A DNA stretch of 64,000 nt from Hymenobacter psoromatis (GTDB taxonomy: Bacteria; Bacteroidota; Bacteroidia; Cytophagales; Hymenobacteraceae), in contig NZ_JAIFAG010000001.1 of the NCBI RefSeq assembly GCF_020012125.1, positions 930,001 to 994,000 on the forward strand, read 5' to 3'. The notes under the pieces were generated by a model. That model did not search any database. It was given only the letters and a program-made list of their open reading frames with translations, and was not told the DNA's origin. Within the stretch, counting starts at the first letter, position 1. The number at the start of each line of letters is the position of its first letter. Both the position numbers and the translations under genes were made by a program. This document shows, one piece after another, positions 55,625 through 63,082 of the stretch.

Positions 55625-56071
55625 ATGTTTGGTTTTTTTGAAAAAGAGCAGGCTAAAAAGATAAAAGGCCACCTGTGCAACCTGGCCGCCCTAGCCAAAG
55701 CCGACGGCAACGTGGACGACCGCGAGATGAAATTTATCATCACCGTGGGCAAGAAAAACGGCGTGTCGGCCAGTGAGGTGCGCAAAATAGTGCAGGGCGA
55801 AACCCGTTGCGCCGCCGACCTGCCCGGCAACGACTCGGAGCGCTTCGACCAGATTTTCGACCTCGTAGACATGATGCTTGCCGATGGTATCGTGGACCAG
55901 ACGGAGATGAATTTCTGCACGATAATGGCCGAGAAGCTCGGTTTCCGCGAAGACATCGTGGACGTGCTCATGGGTAAGATTTCGCAGGGGGTGAAGGATG
56001 CCGTTCCCCGCGAGCGCATCAAGGACGAGAGCCTGTCGCTGCTAAAAAGCCCCGCCCTACCCCAGCGATAG
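55625..56071 (+). CDS. TerB-like helical protein
   Basis: 148 residues, soluble and all-helical. MFGFFEKEQAKKIKGHLCNL, then AALAKADGNVDDREMKFIIT and DMMLADGIVDQTEMNFCTIM: two acidic D-G-x-[VI]-D-x-x-E-M motifs, as in TerB/DjlA-type domains, which may bind a metal ion. Small stress or metal-related proteins of this type are common in Bacteroidota. It stands alone between pfkA and the aminotransferase gene; a 230-bp region precedes it without other features. Confidence 0.8.
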   Translation: MFGFFEKEQAKKIKGHLCNLAALAKADGNVDDREMKFIITVGKKNGVSASEVRKIVQGETRCAADLPGNDSERFDQIFDLVDMMLADGIVDQTEMNFCTIMAEKLGFREDIVDVLMGKISQGVKDAVPRERIKDESLSLLKSPALPQR

Positions 56072-56097
56072 GCCACCGGGCCGTGCGCGTGCCAGCC

Positions 56098-57294
56098 CTA
56101 CCCCCCCTGCTTGGCCGCGATGGCCCGGAGCAGCCCCGCGCAGGCCGCGTCAATCTCGGCCTCCGTAATGGTTAGCGGCGGCGCGATGCGTAGCGAGTTA
56201 TCGCAGAATAAAAACCAGTCGGTGAGGATACCCTCCACGGCCAGCGCCCGGTCGATAATTGGTTTGAGCACTTCAAACGACTCAAACTCCACGGCCATCA
56301 GCAGCCCGCAGTTGCGAATTTCGCGGATGGCCGGGTGCCGCAGGCCGGCCCGTAGCCGCGCCGCCTTGGCTGCCACGCCGGCCAGCAGGTTTTCTTCCTG
56401 AATAACCTGGAGCGTGGCCAGCGAAGCCGCGCAGCTTACCGGGTGCCCGCCAAAAGTGGTGCAGTGCCCCAGAATGGGATTCGTTTGGAACCCCACCATA
56501 ATTTCGGGCGAGGAGATAAAGGCCCCAATCGGCATGCCGCCGCCCATGCCTTTGGCGCACACCAGGATATCGGGCACTACTCCGAATTGTTCAAACGCCC
56601 ACTGCGTACCCGTGCGCCCAAAGCCGCACTGAATCTCATCCAAAATAAGCAGCGCGCCCACTTTGGTGCAACGCGCCCGCACGGCTGGCAGGTAACCAGG
56701 CAGGGGTAGGCGCACGCCGGCCTCGCCCTGCACGGTTTCGAGCACCACGGCGGCCGTGTTTTCGGTTATTAAGTCCAAGTCAGCCAGCTCGTTGTAGCGC
56801 AAATGCAGCACGTCGGGCAGCAGCGGCCGGTAGCTGTTCTTAAACCCCTCGGAGCCCGTGATGGACAGCGCCCCGTGCGTGGAGCCGTGGTAGGCATGGA
56901 GGGCCGAAACCAGGCCCGTGCGCCCCGTGTGGCGCTTGGCCAGCTTAAGCGCGCCCTCAATGGCCTCGGTGCCCGAGTTGGTGAAGTATACCGTGTCGAG
57001 CGGGGGGGGTAGGGTGGCGGCCAGCGCGTGGGCCAGCCGGGCGGGCGGGGCCTGCACCAGCTCGCCATACACCATCAGGTGCAGGTATTTATCGAGCTGA
57101 CCCTGAATGGCTTGCAGCACCCGCGGGTGCCGGTGCCCCACATTGCTCACCCCAATGCCGGCAATCAAATCCAGGATGGGGCGGCCTTCCGGCGTGTACA
57201 TATAAACCCCCTCGGCTCGCTCGATTTCCAATAGCAGCGGAAACTCGGAGGTCTGGGCCTGGTGGCGCAAAAAAAGTTGGCGGGACGTCAGCAT
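56098..57294 (-). CDS. class III PLP-dependent aminotransferase
   Basis: 398 residues. Fold-type I aminotransferase of the acetylornithine/ornithine/4-aminobutyrate group: YFTNSGTEAIEGALKLAKRH (phosphate cup), HAYHGSTHGALSITGSEGFK, LLILDEIQCGFGRTGTQWAF (PLP Asp), VCAKGMGGGMPIGAFISSPE (Schiff-base Lys) and LGHCTTFGGHPVSCAASL. Substrate cannot be fixed from sequence; there are no arginine genes nearby. It is the last gene of a minus-strand run with the ECF sigma factor. Confidence 0.9.
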   Translation of the reverse strand: MLTSRQLFLRHQAQTSEFPLLLEIERAEGVYMYTPEGRPILDLIAGIGVSNVGHRHPRVLQAIQGQLDKYLHLMVYGELVQAPPARLAHALAATLPPPLDTVYFTNSGTEAIEGALKLAKRHTGRTGLVSALHAYHGSTHGALSITGSEGFKNSYRPLLPDVLHLRYNELADLDLITENTAAVVLETVQGEAGVRLPLPGYLPAVRARCTKVGALLILDEIQCGFGRTGTQWAFEQFGVVPDILVCAKGMGGGMPIGAFISSPEIMVGFQTNPILGHCTTFGGHPVSCAASLATLQVIQEENLLAGVAAKAARLRAGLRHPAIREIRNCGLLMAVEFESFEVLKPIIDRALAVEGILTDWFLFCDNSLRIAPPLTITEAEIDAACAGLLRAIAAKQGG

Positions 57295-57344
57295 AACGCC
57301 CGCAAAGGTACCGCGCCGAGCGCGGGGGGTAGGAGCGGGGCGGG

Positions 57345-57821
57345 CTATTGCCCGGCCGCCGGCGGACTATCATTCCGGCCCGCCACGCGCTTGAGCACTT
57401 CCTTGGTAAAATCGCGCTCGGCCTGGTACAACTCCGCCACCTGGCGCATGGTCAGCGACTTCTGTAAGCGGTCGAAGTAGCTTTTCTCCAAATCCAGCTG
57501 CTGCTGGCGCAGCGCAAAATCCTGGTTGAAGTTATCGCGGAGCTGCACATCGCTCAGGGTGGGGTTTTTGGCTTCGTTGCGCAGTAGGCGGGTCGAACGA
57601 TTGAGCTCGCGGCGGCGGCCCACAAATTCATTATATAGCGGCCAGAAGCGCTGGGCTTCGTCTTGGGTCAGCGTCAGGCGCGAGGTAATGAAGGCAATCT
57701 TGGCATTGTCGAGCTGCGTGATGCGCCCGCCCGGCTGCCGCCCCTGCGCCTGCGCCGGCTGGCTGCCCACCAGCGCCGCCAGCACCAGCGCCTGCATAAA
57801 AAACAATCGGAACAGCTTCAT
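57345..57821 (-). CDS. Spy/CpxP-like periplasmic protein
   Basis: 158 residues from the ATG at 57821 (MKLFRLFFMQALVLAALVGS, with a Q-A-Q-A cleavage region). The mature part is helical and charged: AFITSRLTLTQDEAQRFWPL and YNEFVGRRRELNRSTRLLRN, then LQKSLTMRQVAELYQAERDF. The LTxxQ-type segments and an all-alpha layout resemble Spy/CpxP-type chaperones and the conserved protein found next to ECF sigma/anti-sigma pairs in Bacteroidota. It follows the anti-sigma-like gene by 19 bp, so co-regulation is likely. Confidence 0.82.
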   Translation of the reverse strand: MKLFRLFFMQALVLAALVGSQPAQAQGRQPGGRITQLDNAKIAFITSRLTLTQDEAQRFWPLYNEFVGRRRELNRSTRLLRNEAKNPTLSDVQLRDNFNQDFALRQQQLDLEKSYFDRLQKSLTMRQVAELYQAERDFTKEVLKRVAGRNDSPPAAGQ

Positions 57822-57840
57822 CGTCAAGATTCAAAAAGCA

Positions 57841-58299
57841 TTAAAGCAAGCCAGCCTCGTCGTGAGGCTGCGCATCGAGCGCCTCCGTCATCTCCGAATC
57901 TGATGGTTGAAGATAACGCCGCGTCAGACCCAAGCGGTGCGTGGGTAGCTCGGCTAGGTCGAGCATATCGACGTGGGTTTCGCCGTTGGTCAGGTAATCT
58001 ACCAGCTGCTCGGCGGGCACGGCATCGAGACTGTTGGCCGGGGTAGCCGGGCGGCTCAGCGGCCCGCCGCCCAGCCATAGCGAAGCCGCCAGCGTACCCA
58101 GCAACACCGTAGAGGCCAGGCCGGTACGTACGTAGGCGGGGGCCAGCCGCAGCCAGGCAGGCAGCAGCGGCCGCACGGCGGGCGCGGCCACCTGCGCCAT
58201 AATGCGCGTGGGTAGCCGCTCGAAGTAGCCGGCCGGGGGCGCGCTCAGCGGCTGCGGCCCGCGGCGCGGGTGCTGGTCCAGGTTAAAAGCAGTTTTCAT
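57841..58299 (-). CDS. membrane-anchored anti-sigma-factor-like protein
   Basis: 152 residues from the ATG at 58299. A cytoplasmic N-terminal half (MKTAFNLDQHPRRGPQPLSA; YFERLPTRIMAQV) is followed by one membrane helix (GLASTVLLGTLAASLWLGG) and a periplasmic tail (YLTNGETHVDMLDLAELPTH). No zinc-binding HxxxCxxC anti-sigma motif is seen. The position, directly after an ECF sigma gene, and the single-helix layout suggest it controls that sigma factor; this is inference. Confidence 0.7.
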   Translation of the reverse strand: MKTAFNLDQHPRRGPQPLSAPPAGYFERLPTRIMAQVAAPAVRPLLPAWLRLAPAYVRTGLASTVLLGTLAASLWLGGGPLSRPATPANSLDAVPAEQLVDYLTNGETHVDMLDLAELPTHRLGLTRRYLQPSDSEMTEALDAQPHDEAGLL

Positions 58300-58329
58300 G
58301 AACGTTGGATGCAAACCAGGGGGTAGGGT

Positions 58330-58902
58330 TTAATCGGCGTCTTCGGCGGTCGTACTCAGCATATCAGCCGCCGTCACATATTCTTCAATCTTGCGGGCGG
58401 CGTGGTGGTAGCTCGCCTTGAGGGCTCCCACGCTGGTGCCCGTCACCTGCGCCATCTGCTCGTAGGGCATCTCATCATAATAACGCAGGTTGAAGACCAA
58501 CCGCTGCTTGTCGGGGAGCCGCAAAATGGCTTTTTGCAGCTTCAGCTCAATCTCATCGCCGGCCACGGCGGGGTAGGCTTCCAGCTTGGCGGCTAGCTCG
58601 GCCCCCACGTCATTAAGGGGTAGGAAAAACTTGCGCCGCTTACTCTGTAAAAAGCTTAGGCACTCGTTGGTCGCAATGCGGTAAATCCAGGTGAAGAGTT
58701 GGGCATCCTGCCGAAAATTCCCCAGGTTTTTCCACACCTTTACAAATACGTCCTGCGTGAGGTCGTCGGCATCATCGTGGTCCACCACCATCTTGCGCAC
58801 GTGCCAATACACCTTCTGCTGGTACTTGCGTACCAGCTGGTTAAAGGCCAGGTTACGGCTGGCGGGGTCCTGAAACTTGGTAAGGATTTCGTGGTCTTCC
58901 AA
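58330..58902 (-). CDS. ECF RNA polymerase sigma factor (sigma-70 family)
   Basis: 190 residues, apparently from a TTG start (codon at 58902-58900): MEDHEILTKFQDPASRNLAF is the usual N-terminus of this Bacteroidota group and no ATG lies upstream in frame. Region 2: VRKMVVDHDDADDLTQDVFV and KVWKNLGNFRQDAQLFTWIY. Region 4: LPDKQRLVFNLRYYDEMPYE with QMAQVTGTSVGALKASYHHA. Heads the sigma, anti-sigma-like, Spy-like, aminotransferase run and probably controls an envelope-stress regulon. Confidence 0.93.
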   Translation of the reverse strand: MEDHEILTKFQDPASRNLAFNQLVRKYQQKVYWHVRKMVVDHDDADDLTQDVFVKVWKNLGNFRQDAQLFTWIYRIATNECLSFLQSKRRKFFLPLNDVGAELAAKLEAYPAVAGDEIELKLQKAILRLPDKQRLVFNLRYYDEMPYEQMAQVTGTSVGALKASYHHAARKIEEYVTAADMLSTTAEDAD

Positions 58903-58979
58903 ACGCGGAGCGGGGGCAAAAGTGCGGGTTGGACGCCGGGAGGGGGGTAGGGTTTAATGAACCAGCCATCAGTATCAAC

Positions 58980-60404
58980 TTACCTCCCAAAAATGCTCAG
59001 CGAAGTTGTTTGCGCCGAGCGAATAGTGAAGTTGCGCACGTCCGTAAACTTGCTGCCGTTGCTGGTGGCGGTGCGAAAAACCAGCCGGTACGCGCCCGGC
59101 TGCATGGCCAGGTTCACACGACTGCTGGTTTCAGGTAGGTTATAAATCCAGGTCTGCGACTCGTCATCATTAAGCTTGTAGAGGCTGCCAAAACCCTTCA
59201 GGTCGGACGTAATATTGAGCGTGCCGGGCGCGGCGTAGCTCACGGTCGCGGTCTGGCCCTGGTACACACTCACGCGCTGCACGGTGCGTGGCAGCGTCAG
59301 CATCTCCACCTCGTAGGTGCCGGCCAGCAGCTTCTGGCGGCTGCCGAAGGGTAGGGCCAGCCCAGCGCCGGGGTTGGCGGCCGGGTGCACCACGGCCTGC
59401 ACCGTCGCGCCGTAAGGATTGGGCGTAACGGCGGGCGGCTGCAAATGCAGCAGGCCCTGCGGTGTTTTGAAAGTCAAGACGTTGGCCTTACCCGCCCGAA
59501 TAGCCAGATTGGCCTGACGCACGGCCGGCACCGTGTTGATAATGAGGTCATAACTCTGCAAGGCGTCGATGTCTACCACGTCGGCTTTGCCCTGCGCATC
59601 CCGGTAATGCACGTAGTTGTATTCCGGCTGCCCGGTCACGTTGTTGACGAACGTCATGTTCACGTTCGACTCCACTGGCCGGCCGGCCTCGTCGGTCAGG
59701 TTCACGGCCACCGTGGTTTTGGCCAGCGTCTGGGCAATCACGTCGTTGAGCACCGTCTGGAAGGTCTTGACCTCGGCCGCGTTGTAGTATTTACCCAGGC
59801 ATTCGAGCGCTTTCCCAAAGTCTTTTTCTGCCCCAATCCCAATCACAAAGGGTTTCAAAAAAATGTGCTTGCGCTGCAACGCCAGCGAGGCCGCGCAGGG
59901 GTCGCCCTTGCACGACTCTACCCCATCCGTAATGAGCAGCAGCACGTTGCGCGAGGCTTTATCCTGCGGAAAGTCTTTAGCCGACTGCTCCAGCGAGTAC
60001 GTAATGGGCGTGTTGCCCTGCGCCTTCAGCGTCTTGAGCCGCGCCTTAATGGCGGCCGCATTCTTAGGCGCGAAGGGCACTTCGAGGCGCGAGTCTTCGC
60101 AATTTTGCTCGGCGTTGGGGTGCTGGTGGCCATACACGCGCAGTCCGAGTTCCAGGTTGGGGTAGGCGTTGAGCGAGTCGGCCATCTTGGCCAGCAGGCG
60201 CTTGGCTACCTCCCAGCGCGGCTTGCCCTCCCAGGGGGCCATCATGGAGCCCGAGGCGTCGAGCAAGAACAAAATGCGCGTAACCTTGGGCTTTTCCGGT
60301 GGCGCGTTCTGTGCCCGGCCCTGGAAAGCAGCCACTACTAATGCGCAAGCCATTAACAGGCAGCGAATTATTCTAATAGTAGCGGGTGAGAAGAGGAATA
60401 GCAT
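58980..60404 (-). CDS. exported vWA-domain protein
   Basis: 474 residues with a signal peptide (RCLLMACALVVAAFQGRAQ). A von Willebrand A domain spans about residues 40-230: RILFLLDASGSMMAPWEGKP (MIDAS D-x-S-x-S), NTPITYSLEQSAKDFP (Thr) and VLLLITDGVESCKGDPC (Asp). Three later beta-rich segments follow (TVAVNLTDEAGRPVESNVNM; LLAGTYEVEMLTLPRTVQRV), probably Ig- or CarboxypepD-like. Similar proteins act in cell-surface adhesion or stress. 78 bp upstream of the sigma gene on the same strand, but a transcript link is uncertain. Confidence 0.87.
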   Translation of the reverse strand: MLFLFSPATIRIIRCLLMACALVVAAFQGRAQNAPPEKPKVTRILFLLDASGSMMAPWEGKPRWEVAKRLLAKMADSLNAYPNLELGLRVYGHQHPNAEQNCEDSRLEVPFAPKNAAAIKARLKTLKAQGNTPITYSLEQSAKDFPQDKASRNVLLLITDGVESCKGDPCAASLALQRKHIFLKPFVIGIGAEKDFGKALECLGKYYNAAEVKTFQTVLNDVIAQTLAKTTVAVNLTDEAGRPVESNVNMTFVNNVTGQPEYNYVHYRDAQGKADVVDIDALQSYDLIINTVPAVRQANLAIRAGKANVLTFKTPQGLLHLQPPAVTPNPYGATVQAVVHPAANPGAGLALPFGSRQKLLAGTYEVEMLTLPRTVQRVSVYQGQTATVSYAAPGTLNITSDLKGFGSLYKLNDDESQTWIYNLPETSSRVNLAMQPGAYRLVFRTATSNGSKFTDVRNFTIRSAQTTSLSIFGR

Positions 60405-60476
60405 TGCCGAAATTTACACCGCCGCCGCGAGTTTAGCGCCACTTTTAGCCTGGGCAGGGCGCGTCGGCAGTAGCAG

Positions 60477-61103
60477 CTAGAGCTTCGCCATTTTCTTCAG
60501 GTCCATGCTTTTAGCCACTGCTTCTACCAGTTCCAGGTTTTGCTGCTTGGTACCCGCGATGGTGACCAGAAAGCGGTCGCCCACAGCCAAGGTCAGGTCG
60601 GCCTCGCCCGTTTTTTTATGGAATGTTTCGGAGCCTTTCACGCCATCCAAGCCAAGCTTCGCCTCTTTGGTCAGGCTTTCATCGTCCTCGCTCTCCAGGC
60701 CCAGGCTAAACATGGCCGATGCTCCTTGGTAAAGCTGATTGGCCCCATTGTAGTCAATTACACTCACTTTTACCTCGGCCGTATCGCGGGTGAAGGTGCG
60801 CTCGGCGGAGGAGAAAGCCATGCCGGCTGTCTTCATCGACTGGCCGCTTGGCGCACCGGCCGTGTAGCCGCTCACGTCGGCAGGCAGGTAGTTTTCGAGG
60901 TCTTTGTAGGGCAGGGACAGCGTATCGCCACTTTTCACGCGCTCGGCGTGCCGGTCCTTGGCTGCCTCCATCGTGGTTTCCAGGTTCTTGCCCGCTTCGC
61001 TAAGCTTAGAGAGGTTAGAATAGGTCTCCTGAGCTTTTTGGGCCTTTTCGCAGCTGGTGGATAGAAGTAGCGCAGCCGCTAGCCAAGGTAAAAACTTAAT
61101 CAT
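60477..61103 (-). CDS. lipoprotein of unknown function
   Basis: 208 residues from the ATG at 61103. Signal peptide with lipobox: MIKFLPWLAAALLLSTSCEK (Cys 18). A short helical, charged region follows (KAQETYSNLSKLSEAGKNLE; TTMEAAKDRHAERVKSGDTL), then an alpha/beta domain (DLENYLPADVSGYTAGAPSG; FTRDTAEVKVSVIDYNGANQ). The domain recalls lipid- or sterol-binding envelope folds but I do not recognise it. It lies next to the vWA gene, same strand, 72 bp apart. Confidence 0.78.
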   Translation of the reverse strand: MIKFLPWLAAALLLSTSCEKAQKAQETYSNLSKLSEAGKNLETTMEAAKDRHAERVKSGDTLSLPYKDLENYLPADVSGYTAGAPSGQSMKTAGMAFSSAERTFTRDTAEVKVSVIDYNGANQLYQGASAMFSLGLESEDDESLTKEAKLGLDGVKGSETFHKKTGEADLTLAVGDRFLVTIAGTKQQNLELVEAVAKSMDLKKMAKL

Positions 61104-61276
61104 GCCGAATGATGAAAAGGTGAGCAAAGCAAAAGTAAAGCTGTTGCCGACATTTTCGTTACCGCTAAGCAAGAAACCCTCAAAACTTAACTTCCCGATG
61201 CTGAGTAAGATTACGCACCCTACGGTTTAGTATGGCGATGGCTGACCTGAACCGTGGATGCTACACTCAGCGCGGG

Positions 61277-61678
61277 CTATTTCTTGCCCTTACCCAGCAA
61301 CCACCACCAACCTGGCCGCTGCGTACTATCGGTAGCCGCCGGCTCGCTAAAAGTTTGCGTACCCTCGGGGCTAGTGACCGTGGTCACATTACCCGTGCGC
61401 TGAGTAACACTGTGCGTACCATTTGAATTTACTAGCACCGTCGGGTTGGCATCGGTGTTGGGAATAACCGAATGCGTGCCATTGGAATTGACAATAACGG
61501 CTGTGTTGCCACTCTGCACCAGCGTCGAATACGTGCCATCAGGATTCACTAGCACGCCAGTGTTGCCGTTTTGGTATAGCACCAAGTGCGTGCCATCGGG
61601 GTTCACTAGCACGGATATCTGTGCTTGAGCTATGCCTGCGCTACACAATAAAAAGCCAAGGATTAAGAGCTTTTTCAT
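61277..61678 (-). CDS. secreted protein with five ~20-residue NPDGTH repeats
   Basis: 133 residues from the ATG at 61678. The signal peptide MKKLLILGFLLCSAGIAQAQ is clear. The mature part is a tandem repeat with a period of 19-20 residues: VLVNPDGTHLVLYQNGNTG, VLVNPDGTYSTLVQSGNTA, VIVNSNGTHSVIPNTDANPT, VLVNSNGTHSVTQRTGNVT, TVTSPEGTQTFSE. Each unit is a likely beta-hairpin with N-[PS]-[DN]-G-T turns. It ends in a Trp cluster and basic tail (RPGWWWLLGKGKK). Family and role unknown; surface adhesion or metal binding are possible. Confidence 0.75.
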   Translation of the reverse strand: MKKLLILGFLLCSAGIAQAQISVLVNPDGTHLVLYQNGNTGVLVNPDGTYSTLVQSGNTAVIVNSNGTHSVIPNTDANPTVLVNSNGTHSVTQRTGNVTTVTSPEGTQTFSEPAATDSTQRPGWWWLLGKGKK

Positions 61679-61860
61679 TGGAAAACCAATTAATAGATAG
61701 TAGCCATACCAGCTTAGCTCCACTAATGGCCAATGCTCGCCAACTGTTGGTTCTAACCCAGCTATTGGCGCAAGTTTAATATAGCGTAACCCGCGGCAGT
61801 AGCTAGGCTTGAAGAGTAGGTCTCATAGCTCCGGCACCGGGTTTCAGTCACTTTGAGTTA
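61679..61860. other. interval with no recognisable feature
   Basis: 182 bp, moderately AT-rich, no ORF or hairpin that I can support; it marks the left border of the toxin-antitoxin island. Confidence 0.5.
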
Positions 61861-62044
61861 CTATGGTTTTCGCCAGCGGCTCAGTTAGCGGCGGCCTTCG
61901 GCTTCCGTCAGCGTTTGGCCATTGTCTGATTGGCGGATGCCTTCTTCGATGCGCTTGATAAATAATGAGCGGTCGAATAAGTCTTTCAAATTAAAGACTT
62001 CTGGTAAATATTGGATAGCCGCATATTAGCTCTTGCTTAGTCAT
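61861..62044 (-). pseudogene. decayed antitoxin-type gene (frameshift + nonsense)
   Basis: From ATG 62044 the frame reads MTKQELI; a single extra base then breaks it. In the next frame AAIQYLPEVFNLKDLFDRSL and FIKRIEEGIRQSDNGQTLTE continue in step, then AEGRR, a TAA, and LSRWRKP before TAG. Removing one base and the TAA restores a continuous protein of about 58 residues with the helical antitoxin layout (LFDRLxFIxKIExGIxQSxxGxTLTxxE...WxK) common in Bacteroidota type II systems. The conserved tail also occurs at 62964-63044. Confidence 0.65.
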
Positions 62045-62049
62045 GGCAA

Positions 62050-62292
62050 TTAATTTCCACCCGCCAGCAGTCCCGCCACTGACAAATCCTCATCCAACTC
62101 CTCCCAATGCAGTCCGCGTCCGCCGCCACCGATAGCCACTTGCTGCCGTTGCTCGGGCCGGGCCGCCAGCAGCCTCGGAAACCAGAGCAATGGTAAGCTT
62201 ACCGTGCGGCCATCGGTGAGTTGCACGTGCATCGTAATGTCGTCAAAGGTAACTGCTTTGGCCAGGGCAGTGGTAGGGCGGTAGGTGTTCAT
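62050..62292 (-). CDS. DUF2442-domain protein
   Basis: 80 residues from the ATG at 62292: MNTYRPTTALAKAVTFDDIT, MHVQLTDGRTVSLPLLWFPR, LLAARPEQRQQVAIGGGGRG, LHWEELDEDLSVAGLLAGGN. The VTFDD..M.V.L.DGRT.S.PL.W.PRL and IHW..LDEDLSV.GLL signatures are those of DUF2442, often a partner in toxin-antitoxin pairs (with DUF4160). Its ATG overlaps the stop of the PIN gene by 4 bp (ATGA), so translation is coupled. An ATG 9 bp upstream is less likely. Confidence 0.9.
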   Translation of the reverse strand: MNTYRPTTALAKAVTFDDITMHVQLTDGRTVSLPLLWFPRLLAARPEQRQQVAIGGGGRGLHWEELDEDLSVAGLLAGGN

Positions 62293-62693
62293 TGCATCCA
62301 ATTAACCAGTTGCAAGCCCGCTATCCGCTCATAATGCCGGGTATTGTTGGTGGCTAAAACAAGCCCGTTGGCCAGCGCTACCCCTGCGATTAAGGTATCA
62401 GTATACCCAATGCTTAAACCACGCCGGCGTAAATCGGCCTCAATCTGCGCCGCAATGGCTGCCGATTCTGCCGTTACAGGCAGCAGGTTACTTAACGAAA
62501 GGATGGCTTGCAGGCGGCCTAACTGCGTGCGGGCGTCGCGGTACAGCAGACCGTTCAGGGCCTCGCAGTAAGTGATTACGCTTACCTGAAGCAATCTGTG
62601 CGCTAACCCGTAGGCTTCCGCCCGCTTGCTGATAAGGAGATTACGACGCACCAACTCGGACACAATGTCGGTGTCAAGCAGGGTGGGCTTCAT
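62289..62693 (-). CDS. VapC-like PIN-domain toxin
   Basis: 134 residues from the ATG at 62693: MKPTLLDTDIVSELVRRNLL. PIN-domain acidic residues are visible in LLDTDIVSEL (first Asp), TYCEALNGLL (Glu), and IGYTDTLIAGVALANGLVLA with TNNTRHYERI (Asp cluster). VapC toxins are Mg2+-dependent RNases that usually cut tRNA or rRNA. The start overlaps the upstream antitoxin-like gene by 20 bp, and the end overlaps the DUF2442 gene by 4 bp, a tight three-gene operon. Confidence 0.92.
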   Translation of the reverse strand: MKPTLLDTDIVSELVRRNLLISKRAEAYGLAHRLLQVSVITYCEALNGLLYRDARTQLGRLQAILSLSNLLPVTAESAAIAAQIEADLRRRGLSIGYTDTLIAGVALANGLVLATNNTRHYERIAGLQLVNWMQ

Positions 62694-62937
62694 CCTCCAT
62701 AAACGGATTGGGGCGCGTAAGTAACTTAGCCCGCGTGCGCCACATATGGGCCTCCACGTCTGCCCAAGCCTCCGGGCTAAGGTCATCGGGGCTAGTGAGT
62801 AGCTCGTGCAGCTTGGCCGCTATTGCTTCGTTGGAAATAGGGGTAGGCAGTAGTGTTTGCACCAGTTCATGCACTTTATCCAGATGCTCGGGCGGCACCT
62901 GCTGGAGTTCTTGGATAATGGTTTCGAGGGTTACCAT
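62674..62937 (-). CDS. antitoxin-like protein of the VapC pair
   Basis: 87 residues: MVTLETIIQELQQVPPEHLD, KVHELVQTLLPTPISNEAIA, AKLHELLTSPDDLSPEAWAD, VEAHMWRTRAKLLTRPNPF. Acidic and helical, with an N-terminal ETIIQELxxVPxExLxxVxELV segment seen in Bacteroidota/cyanobacterial antitoxins of VapC- and RelE-type pairs. The C-terminal W-R-T-R-x-K-L region may wrap the toxin. No DNA-binding AbrB or RHH motif is obvious. Position upstream of and overlapping vapC supports the role. Confidence 0.8.
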   Translation of the reverse strand: MVTLETIIQELQQVPPEHLDKVHELVQTLLPTPISNEAIAAKLHELLTSPDDLSPEAWADVEAHMWRTRAKLLTRPNPFMEDEAHPA

Positions 62938-62963
62938 AGCATCGGGTTTTCAGGTAGCCTAAG

Positions 62964-63044
62964 TTACAACGTTTTCCGCCAGCGGTTTAAGTAGCGGAGG
63001 GCTTTGGCTTCTGTTAGCGTTTCATGAATTTTTAGTGTATTTAT
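62964..63044 (-). pseudogene. 3' remnant of an antitoxin-type gene
   Basis: Open frame of 26 codons without a start: NTLKIHETLTEAKALRYLNR WRKTL, then TAA. It matches the tail of the decayed gene at 61861-62044 (GQTLTEAEGRR*LSRWRKP) both in protein and DNA, so both are ends of the same antitoxin family, on the same strand, flanking the VapBC/DUF2442 genes. Confidence 0.6.
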
Positions 63045-63082
63045 TTATTCTGCCAGTAATACATAGACGCTGATAAATAATT

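Noticed and set aside
59385..60341. 318-codon ORF antisense to the vWA gene
   Set aside because: Shadow of the vWA gene, composition unlike real proteins, no start context.
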